This document shows positions 32,471 through 38,105 of a stretch of 38,105 nucleotides of DNA, piece by piece (position 1 is the first letter of the stretch; each line of letters begins with the position of its first letter). The notes below the pieces were generated by a model, which was not told the origin of the DNA, did not search any database, and saw only the letters and a list, made by a program, of their open reading frames with translations. The position numbers and the translations under genes were made by a program. The DNA is taken from NCBI GenBank assembly GCA_903927265.1, contig CAIYMF010000285.1, positions 1-38,105 of the forward strand. Reading direction: 5' to 3'. Origin of the DNA: an uncultured bacterium. GTDB taxonomy: Bacteria > Actinomycetota > Actinomycetes > S36-B12 > CAIYMF01.

Positions 32471-32760
32471 CACGCAAGAGCCCCGCTGCGGGCACCTTGT
32501 GACCAAAGAATCCCCGTACGGGCACCTCTTGACCAAAGAATCCCCAGTCCGGAAATCTCCTGACGGCGCCCCGGAGGTCATCTCTCCCCGAAGGTCATCT
32601 CTCCCAGCAGGTCATCTCTCCCCGAAGGTCATCTCTCCCAGCAGGTCATCTCTCCCCGAAGGTCATCTTGTGACCAAAGAATCCCCGTACGGGCACCTCT
32701 TGACCAAAGAAGCAGGAAGGGAGGTGGCCGTTGCGCTGAGGATCCTCGGACGGGCATCTG
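32471..32760 (-). repeat. Array of the 30-bp RGFFGQ repeat family, in a 383-nt gene-free stretch
   Basis: The gap 32454-32836, between tRNA-Gly and the GGDEF gene, holds no convincing gene. It carries at least four good copies of the unit GACCAAAGAATCCCC...CGGGCACCTC (starts near 32501, 32531, 32672, 32702) and diverged copies at about 32471 and 32731. The spacing is 30 bp. A 45-bp segment (32496-32540) is repeated perfectly at 32667-32711. On the minus strand, in one frame, the unit reads VPVRGFFGQ, the same as peptide gene 1, but starts and frames are broken here. CCCGTACGGG within the unit is a 10-bp palindrome. Confidence 0.85.
32576..32668. repeat. 17-bp tandem repeat, five full units and a partial one
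   Basis: Units GGTCATCTCTCCCCGAA and GGTCATCTCTCCCAGCA alternate, giving a 34-bp higher-order period. The array lies between the two perfect 45-bp repeats. The lack of spacers rules out a CRISPR array. Confidence 0.9.
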
Positions 32761-32836
32761 TCCCCCCGGAAAACTATGCGCCGTGGCGACGCGGGACCCC
32801 GTCAACGCAATAAGTAGCCGCAATGAGCAGCCGGAA

Positions 32837-34432
32837 TTAGTCGTCGAGGTGGTCGGAGCAGAACCGCCCATACCCCTCGGACTTTGCCCGGTAGAGCGCC
32901 CGATCGGCCAGTTGCATGAGCGTGGCCACGTCGTCATTTTCGGCGCTGCGATGCGAGCAACCCACACTGACTCCGACCGAATGCCCGGGGGCCACGTCGG
33001 AAAGATCGATCGCGGCCAGTGCCGTCACGATGTGTTCGGTGACCCCGCGCGCCTGCACAGCCTCAGCACCGGGCAGCACCACGGCAAACTCGTCGCCACC
33101 GAGTCGCGCAATGAGCGCTGAATCTGGGCAGGCGGCCACCAGGGTCAGGCCCGCACGCTTCAGCACCTCATCGCCCACCAGATGCCCATACTGATCGTTG
33201 ATGGACTTGAACCTGTTCAAGTCGAGCATCAGCAGTGAGTAGATACCAGTTCCGAGGTCGCTGACCGCAGCGTCGAAACCGCGGCGATTGAGCAAATTGG
33301 TGAGCGGGTCAATAACGGCCTGATGTTCAAGCTCAGAACGGCGATCTAGCTCGGTGGCCGCTTCACGGGCGAGTCGTTCAACTTCAAAGCCGGCGAGCAG
33401 TTCGGACACTCGGCGATCGAAGGTGGAGGTGCGATGGCCACGTTCGGCATCGCGGGCGAGTCGGGTTTGCTCGAGGGCCGCCGGTAGATTGCCCACTTCT
33501 TCTTCAATCCCGGCAAGTAGGTCGCGAGCCCGGAACTCAATATCGGCATATCCCTCGGCAACCGAGAGTGCCACTGCCTTCTCGAGTTCACCTCTCGCGG
33601 TCTCGATGTCACCCAACGCGTAGTGCACGCTACCCAGACGGAACAGCAAGCTGGGGAAGTGGCCGAACAAGTCGAGGGCTTGCGTGTAACTCTCGAGCGC
33701 ATCCTGCGGGCGCCCCTCTCCGCGAAGGCAATCGCCCAACGACACCAACGCCTCGCCTTCGAATAACGCCAATCCGTCGCGACGCGAAATCAGGAGCGCT
33801 TCTTCAACAGCATGCCGTGCCTCAACAGGTCGGCCGAGAACATTGAACGCCTCACCGAGTTCGACCAGCGAGCCGCACAGCAGTGGGGTGTCGCCCTCAC
33901 TTCGGCCCCACCGAATAACGCGCTCAGCGGTGCGGGCAGCGCCTTCGGGTTCCTCAGCCCAGAACAGCACGCGCGCCAGCCGAAGATCGGCCCAGGCCAA
34001 CATCGGCTTATCCCCGAGCTCGCGCAGAATCTGTTTGGCCGCCAGCAGGTGTTCAATGCCTGAGTGGAAAGACCCCACCGTGCCGAATGCGTAGCCGAGC
34101 ACCACTTGGGCGCGCGCTGCAATGTGGGGAAAACCCAAGCCTTCGGCATCAATCATGGCCTCGTCGGCCAATCGCATGGCCTCGGCCTTCGGGCCGGGCA
34201 GCAGCGTAATCGCGTCGGCCGCAACGACATCGGCCATCACAGCAGCCGCAAGGTCACCCGACTCCTCAGCCACATCACCCATCGCGAGAGCAAGGGCGAG
34301 GGATCGGTCCAACTGATTACTCAGTAGCAGCCAATCCCAGACGCTATTCCACGCCGCAAGTCGCTCGGCGGCCGGTTGCGTCACATCTTCGGCGACAGCA
34401 GCCGCGCGCTCGTTCAACTCGTCCTGTGCCAT
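32837..34432 (-). CDS. Cytosolic TPR-repeat diguanylate cyclase (GGDEF)
   Basis: 531 residues. The first 340 consist of helical TPR-like repeats (for example LRLARVLFWAEEPEGAARTAERVIRWG and ALVSLGDCLRGEGRPQDALESYTQALDLFG), followed by a short coiled-coil linker (about 345-370). The GGDEF domain runs 373-528, with the intact signature GGDEF at 445-449 and DLNRFKSINDQYGHLVGDEVL, so it should make cyclic di-GMP. No RxxD inhibitory site is seen five residues before GGDEF. No membrane helix is present. The TPR part probably senses a protein partner. It stands alone after a lipoprotein gene (62-nt gap). Confidence 0.93.
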   Translation of the reverse strand: MAQDELNERAAAVAEDVTQPAAERLAAWNSVWDWLLLSNQLDRSLALALAMGDVAEESGDLAAAVMADVVAADAITLLPGPKAEAMRLADEAMIDAEGLGFPHIAARAQVVLGYAFGTVGSFHSGIEHLLAAKQILRELGDKPMLAWADLRLARVLFWAEEPEGAARTAERVIRWGRSEGDTPLLCGSLVELGEAFNVLGRPVEARHAVEEALLISRRDGLALFEGEALVSLGDCLRGEGRPQDALESYTQALDLFGHFPSLLFRLGSVHYALGDIETARGELEKAVALSVAEGYADIEFRARDLLAGIEEEVGNLPAALEQTRLARDAERGHRTSTFDRRVSELLAGFEVERLAREAATELDRRSELEHQAVIDPLTNLLNRRGFDAAVSDLGTGIYSLLMLDLNRFKSINDQYGHLVGDEVLKRAGLTLVAACPDSALIARLGGDEFAVVLPGAEAVQARGVTEHIVTALAAIDLSDVAPGHSVGVSVGCSHRSAENDDVATLMQLADRALYRAKSEGYGRFCSDHLDD

Positions 34433-34494
34433 GGTTCAACATCCTGACACAGGACGAGTCCGCCCACGATGCATCACGCCGCCTTGGCCAGGAA

Positions 34495-34911
34495 TCAGCC
34501 CGTAACGGTGACGGCGACCGTTGACGTCGTTCCGTCAGCGGCAACGATGGTCACCGTGGCGTTACCGGCCTTGAGCGCCTTCGCGCCGGGGTTGAACACA
34601 GCGCTTCCGTCGTCCTTGCCCTGCGTCACCTCGAGCACGTCAGAGTTGTCGGTGCTGATCTTGGTCTTGGCGGGGTTGGGCTGGTTGAACACGATGGTGT
34701 CGCCGACCTTGGCGGTGGCGGTGGTGGCTCCGGGCTCCACCATGACGGGCGGCAGCACATTTCCTCCGATTTCAGAGCTACTCGCTGATGAACTAGCAGA
34801 CGATGACGATCCGGATGACGAGCTGCTCGAGCATCCAGCGACGGCCACGGCAACCAGCGCAGCGGCTCCAGCGACAGCAACAATGCGAGCGGTACGGGAC
34901 GTGGTGTTCAT
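34495..34911 (-). CDS. Secreted lipoprotein with Ig-like (BIG2-type) domain
   Basis: 138 residues. Signal peptide with a lipobox ending VAVAGC (Cys27), followed by a Ser-rich linker (SSSSSSGSSSSASSS) and a small beta-rich domain: VEPGATTATAKVGDTIVFNQ, then TDNSDVLEVTQG and KALKAGNATVTIVAADG, the pattern of bacterial Ig-like BIG2 domains. It is probably anchored on the outer face of the membrane. GAGGAG lies 7 nt before the ATG. The partner is not known; no enzymatic motif is seen. Confidence 0.8.
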   Translation of the reverse strand: MNTTSRTARIVAVAGAAALVAVAVAGCSSSSSSGSSSSASSSASSSEIGGNVLPPVMVEPGATTATAKVGDTIVFNQPNPAKTKISTDNSDVLEVTQGKDDGSAVFNPGAKALKAGNATVTIVAADGTTSTVAVTVTG

Positions 34912-34975
34912 AAGGTCTCCTCAGCGGGGGTGAAACGTCATCTAGAACGACGGTCGAGAGCTCTCGTTAGTTCCT

Positions 34976-35419
34976 TCAGGATGTCAGGGCGATCGCCCAC
35001 CCCGTGGCATCTGCCGTGCGAAACGCCGCAACCGCGTCATGACCCGAGGTCGAGCTGAATCCCAGCGCGAGAACGGGTTCTCCATCGGTGATGGCAATGT
35101 CGAGATCAGGCACCACGGTGGTCGACTGGGCGAAGCGCAGCGGGCGCGACATCGTCAGTGTTCCGGCTGCTGAATGGAACAGGACCGTATGGTCATCCAT
35201 CCACAGTCCGCCATTGCCGGTGACGGGAGGCTGATCGTGGTCATTGTGGCCAAGGCACACCACGGGGGCTCGTCGAGTTGCCGTAGGCAAGGCATCTGGA
35301 AGTGCGAGGTAGGGCAGGCCGCTTCCGCCACGGCGCAGAGAAAAGAGCGCGCTGGCGGCCCAGACAATCATCACACTGAAGCCGACAGCTCCCAGCACAA
35401 TGATCACAGATCTAGCCAT
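34976..35419 (-). CDS. Membrane-anchored extracytoplasmic protein of unknown function
   Basis: 147 residues. One hydrophobic helix (SVIIVLGAVGFSVMIVWAASALF) at 4-27 and then a soluble part, probably outside the cell, with two Cys-free beta-like stretches (GGLWMDDHTVLFHSAAGTLTM and LDIAITDGEPVLALGF). I do not recognise the family. The start lies 4 nt after the LtrA stop, so it is probably co-expressed with LtrA. No catalytic motif was found. Confidence 0.7.
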   Translation of the reverse strand: MARSVIIVLGAVGFSVMIVWAASALFSLRRGGSGLPYLALPDALPTATRRAPVVCLGHNDHDQPPVTGNGGLWMDDHTVLFHSAAGTLTMSRPLRFAQSTTVVPDLDIAITDGEPVLALGFSSTSGHDAVAAFRTADATGWAIALTS

Positions 35420-35423
35420 GCAG

Positions 35424-36590
35424 TTATGGTGCCACGGTTTCGGCCGAGGGCGTCGGGACGGCGCGCTGCAGCACCATAAGAAGGAGCATCAGGGCAGCCG
35501 CGATCGACAGCGACACCCAGCCGCCCAGCATGGTTCCGAGCGGAATCAGCACCATCATCACAACCGCCAGTGCCACGCGTCGGCGATTGACCACTCCCGT
35601 GGTGCGCCAACGGAATAGCACGAGAGTGAGCAGATAGACGGCAAGTCCACCGAAGAACGCCGCCGAGACAACTAGAGAAAGCGGAACTGCGGGCTCGGTG
35701 AGCGCCGTGAAGACACCGAGCGACACCACGATGTCAGCGGAAAACATCACCAGGTGCAGCAGCGAATAGTTGAACCGCGCCATGCCATTTAGTCGCGGAC
35801 CCGGTGGTAGCGACGCCAGCCGACGTTCTGCGGCATCAGCGGTTCCGTCGAAGTAGGCCGACCAGAGGCCCACGACCAGACAGACAGCTGCCATCGCCAG
35901 GGTGGCCGACGCGGCAGACACCCCCGCGTGCGTGGTTCCCATTCCAATGGCAAGTACCGATTCGCCCAGCGCCAAGATGATGATCAGCGCATGTCGTTCA
36001 GCGAAGTGGCTCGCTGAGAGATTCCATCCGATGGAGCCAACGCCGGCCGGAATCAGGTAGTCGGCCAGAACCGCCAGTGTCCAGAGCAGGTACTGGGCCG
36101 GACCATGCATGAAGGCACCCGTTACGAGCAGCGCTACGGCTACGACTCCTCCGATGGCGTTACGTCCGGCAGTGGCACGAAAACGTTCGTCTCCCCCACT
36201 CGCCATCCATCCGAGCACCACGTGAGTGATGCGGATGACTGCGTAGGCACCGGCGAAGAGCAACGCCGTTCCCCCGTGGAAAGCCCCGGGAATCGCCACG
36301 GCCAACAAAAGGAATGCACCGAGTGCGATGAAGATCGAGATCCGGGTCACGGCATTGCGTGGATCGAGTGCACTTGTCAGCCAGGCAAAGCCCGTCCAGC
36401 CGCGCCACAACAAAGCCAGCATGAGCAATCCCGAGGCAAGACTGAGCCAGGTCGGCTCTTCCTCGATCACCAATTCAGTGGTCTGGCTGACGGCGAAGAC
36501 GAAGACGACATCGAGCAACAACTCCAGCGGAAAGACCCGGTCGTTCGAACGCAACGGAAGGGTAAATCGACTTCCCGACTGTTCGCTCAT
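35424..36590 (-). CDS. LtrA family membrane protein (low temperature requirement A)
   Basis: 388 residues with about ten membrane helices. It begins FTLPLRSNDRVFPLELLLDVVFVFAVSQTTELV, the characteristic LtrA start with charged residues in the first helix, and has HFAERHALIIILALGESVLAIG in the middle, the second family hallmark. The LtrA family was named after a Listeria cold-growth mutant; its biochemical role is unknown. The ATG at 36590 is preceded by a GGGGGT element. The next gene follows within 4 nt. Confidence 0.9.
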   Translation of the reverse strand: MSEQSGSRFTLPLRSNDRVFPLELLLDVVFVFAVSQTTELVIEEEPTWLSLASGLLMLALLWRGWTGFAWLTSALDPRNAVTRISIFIALGAFLLLAVAIPGAFHGGTALLFAGAYAVIRITHVVLGWMASGGDERFRATAGRNAIGGVVAVALLVTGAFMHGPAQYLLWTLAVLADYLIPAGVGSIGWNLSASHFAERHALIIILALGESVLAIGMGTTHAGVSAASATLAMAAVCLVVGLWSAYFDGTADAAERRLASLPPGPRLNGMARFNYSLLHLVMFSADIVVSLGVFTALTEPAVPLSLVVSAAFFGGLAVYLLTLVLFRWRTTGVVNRRRVALAVVMMVLIPLGTMLGGWVSLSIAAALMLLLMVLQRAVPTPSAETVAP

Positions 36591-36666
36591 CGGTGAACCC
36601 CCGCCGTTGACATGCTCGACATCGTGTCACGGGAACGACCACCTTGATGGTCAACGCGCAGGAGGG

Positions 36667-37476
36667 CTACCGCCGTTGGCAGCGCGGACACCAATACAAC
36701 GTGCGACCCTGCATCTGCTCAAGGCGCACTAACGAACCACAGACGAAGCAGCGTTGCCCATCGCGGCGGTAGACGTACACCTCTCCCCCGTGCCGATCCT
36801 CGCGCGGCGCACGTCCCATGACCTCCGGTTCGTGTTCGGGCCGCACCGTGTCGATCCGACCGTCACGCACTCCCAATCGCATCAACGTGACGAGGTCATC
36901 CCACAGGCCGTCAAATGTCTTCCTTCGCACCGCACGTGATTCGCGATAGGGGTTCACGCGCGCACGAAAGAGCACTTCAGCTCGATAGATGTTTCCGACC
37001 CCAGCGAAGGTGCGCTGATCCATGAGTAGTGAACCGATGGACGAGCGGCTTGTCTGCAGTCGCACCCACGCGCGCTCGGGATCGGCATCGGTGCGAATCG
37101 GGTCAGGTCCGAGTCGGTCGATGACAGCGGCCACCTGTTTCTGGCTCATCAATTCGCATGCTGTCGGTCCTCGCAGGTCTGCGTAGCTCCCGTTGCCCTC
37201 GACTCGCATCCGCACTAGACCCACAGGTTCCGGTGCCGGCGAACGACCGAATGCGACTTTGCCGTAGAGCCCGAGGTGTACGTGCACGGCTCGGTCATCG
37301 TCGAAGTTCAGGAACAGGTGCTTGCCGTAGGCATCCGTATCGACCAGAGACCGTCCGATAAGCAGCGCAGCTGAATCAGCGAATCGACCTTGGGGACTGG
37401 TGACAGAGACGGCTGATCCGGCGAACGCGGCGTCGTACTCGCCCGCCAGCCGATGGATGACATGACCCTCGGGCAC
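36667..37476 (-). CDS. Fpg/Nei family DNA glycosylase (endonuclease VIII-like)
   Basis: 269 residues from the GTG at 37476 (PEGHVIHRLA after the start). Pro2 is the Schiff-base nucleophile, Glu3 the acid and Lys52 in DAYGKHLF the beta-turn residue. The helix-2-turn-helix region has RSSIGSLLMDQRTFAGVGNIYRAEVLFRA. A zinc finger closes the protein with C243, C246, C263 and C266. PEGHxIHR points to the actinobacterial Nei2/endonuclease VIII branch rather than MutM. It removes oxidised pyrimidines from DNA. It starts 1 nt after the rpiB stop, with no clear ribosome binding site, so translation is probably coupled. Confidence 0.92.
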   Translation of the reverse strand: MPEGHVIHRLAGEYDAAFAGSAVSVTSPQGRFADSAALLIGRSLVDTDAYGKHLFLNFDDDRAVHVHLGLYGKVAFGRSPAPEPVGLVRMRVEGNGSYADLRGPTACELMSQKQVAAVIDRLGPDPIRTDADPERAWVRLQTSRSSIGSLLMDQRTFAGVGNIYRAEVLFRARVNPYRESRAVRRKTFDGLWDDLVTLMRLGVRDGRIDTVRPEHEPEVMGRAPREDRHGGEVYVYRRDGQRCFVCGSLVRLEQMQGRTLYWCPRCQRR

Positions 37477-37477
37477 G

Positions 37478-37945
37478 TTAAACGAGAGGGGGAATAACGC
37501 CCGTGGCTTCGTACGAGGCCAGCTTGCCGATTCGCCGAATGTGCCGTTCACCCTGACTGAAAGGGGTGGCGATGAACACATCAGCGAGCCTGAATGCAGT
37601 CGCCTCGTCATGCATGCGAGCACCGATGCCCGCGACGTTCGCGTCATTGTGTTCCCGCGCCAGTTGCGCCGTTTCCTCACTCCAGATGAGCGCCGCACGA
37701 ACGCCCTTCACGCAGTTCGCTGCGATCTGTTCGCCGTTGCCTGATCCGCCGATGACGAATCCCAGACTTCCGGGATCGGCCACGACTGCTTCGGCAGCAG
37801 CGATGCACGGGCCGGGATAGTCGTCGTCGGCGTCGAACACGAGAGCACCGTGATCGACAACCTCATGTCCCTGTTCGGCAAGATGCGCCGCGAGGGCGTT
37901 CTTCAACTCGAATCCGGCATGGTCACTTCCCAGATGTACGCGCAT
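37478..37945 (-). CDS. rpiB: Ribose-5-phosphate isomerase B
   Basis: 155 residues of the RpiB/LacAB family. It interconverts ribose-5-phosphate and ribulose-5-phosphate. GSDHAG is at 6-11 and IGGSGNGEQIAAN at 65-77. Glu72 takes the place of the catalytic Cys found in E. coli RpiB, as in the Mycobacterium type. The order partial gene - rpiB - nei is shared with mycobacteria. The start is ATG; a CACACT element 7 nt upstream is a weak candidate for a leaderless promoter. Confidence 0.96.
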   Translation of the reverse strand: MRVHLGSDHAGFELKNALAAHLAEQGHEVVDHGALVFDADDDYPGPCIAAAEAVVADPGSLGFVIGGSGNGEQIAANCVKGVRAALIWSEETAQLAREHNDANVAGIGARMHDEATAFRLADVFIATPFSQGERHIRRIGKLASYEATGVIPPLV

Positions 37946-38006
37946 GCGCAGCAGTGTGTCAGGTCACGAGAAGCGACACGCGGCAGGTGCCCGGATTGAT
38001 CGTTGC

Positions 38007-38105
38007 TCAGTCGAAAACGAGATCTTCGGTACGCCTGCGCTTCAACTCGTAGAAGCCAGGGATCTTGACGAGAACGAGTGCGGCATCCCATGCCTGCACC
38101 GCGAG
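38007..38105 (-). CDS. C-terminal end of a gene, possibly a DsbA-like mycothiol-dependent reductase (truncated)
   Basis: A minus-strand frame enters from the right edge and ends at TGA (38007-38009), giving 32 residues. It includes VLVKIPGFYELKRRRTEDLVFD; a similar ending (FFELKR-RT) is what I recall from Rv2466c-type DsbA-like reductases, which lie next to rpiB in mycobacteria. The call rests on that resemblance and the neighbourhood; the catalytic part is outside the window. 61 nt separate it from rpiB. Confidence 0.5.
   Translation of the reverse strand, partial: LAVQAWDAALVLVKIPGFYELKRRRTEDLVFD

Noticed and set aside
32576-32668. Possible CRISPR array
   Set aside because: The 17-bp units follow each other directly, with no unique spacers and no cas genes in the window.
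32380-32836. Integration site at the 3' end of tRNA-Gly
   Set aside because: No second copy of the tRNA end (TTCGATCCCGGTCACCCGC) and no integrase were found; only a 9-nt CCCGGTCAC match occurs nearby.
32629-32967. A 112-codon minus-strand frame overlapping the end of the GGDEF gene and the repeat array
   Set aside because: It is out of frame with the GGDEF gene and its end consists of repeat DNA read in another frame than RGFFGQ.

Overview
This 38.1 kb window is chromosomal DNA from a high-GC Gram-positive bacterium, class Actinomycetes or close to it. The support is gene order and gene type: tig-clpP1-clpP2-clpX, valS, folC-DUF4233-ndk, mreBCD-PBP2-rodA, two radical-SAM-associated genes, rne-rplU-rpmA-obg-proB-proA, nadD-LCP-rsfS-phosphatase. 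Other support is frequent GTG starts, an RNase E with a long disordered N-terminus, Mycobacterium-type RpiB and Nei-like proteins, and several starts placed 6-7 nt after a TANNNT box, which suggests leaderless mRNAs. Genus cannot be read from the sequence.

Layout. 1-97 is the end of a plus-strand gene, followed by a hairpin and tRNA-Ala(GGC). 284-5769 is a minus-strand block: histidine phosphatase, rsfS, a divergent LCP/LytR_C protein, nadD, proA and proB. 5775-13295 holds obg, rpmA, rplU, the RNase E/G gene and the DUF2344/B12-binding radical SAM pair. 13314-19418 is the cell-elongation cluster (rodA, PBP2, mreD, mreC, mreB). 19632-21748 is ndk, DUF4233 and folC. valS (plus strand) is divergent from folC, followed by a tail-anchored orphan that converges on clpX. 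29427-32179 is clpP2, clpP1 and tig, with tRNA-Pro(UGG) just upstream and tRNA-Gly(UCC) divergent from it. 32454-32836 is a gene-free repeat array. 32837-38105 holds a TPR-GGDEF protein, a lipoprotein, a membrane-anchored orphan, LtrA, a Nei/Fpg glycosylase, rpiB and the tail of one more gene.

The accessory part is 26530-29407, inserted between clpP2 and clpX, which are normally adjacent in actinobacteria. It encodes a PqqD-like (RiPP recognition element) protein fused to the C-terminal half of a TylF-like methyltransferase. Divergent from it is a family 2 glycosyltransferase. Beyond lies a set of very small genes. Two encode 40-residue peptides with nearly identical leader-like regions ending in VSGG, followed by only four residues that differ (LVAR, RVRL). 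One encodes a 50-residue peptide with two tandem decapeptides of the type xRGFFGQSVx, and a second copy has lost its ATG and stop. An inverted repeat AACACCGT-N6-ACGGTGTT occurs upstream of the RRE gene and of the peptide genes at a near-constant distance from a -10-like box, which ties them into one regulon. The array grew by duplication, since two short copies of the clpP2 3' end are embedded in it. I read this as a candidate small RiPP or signalling-peptide locus with no close match that I know of. The product is unknown, and neither a transporter nor a peptidase is encoded within the island.
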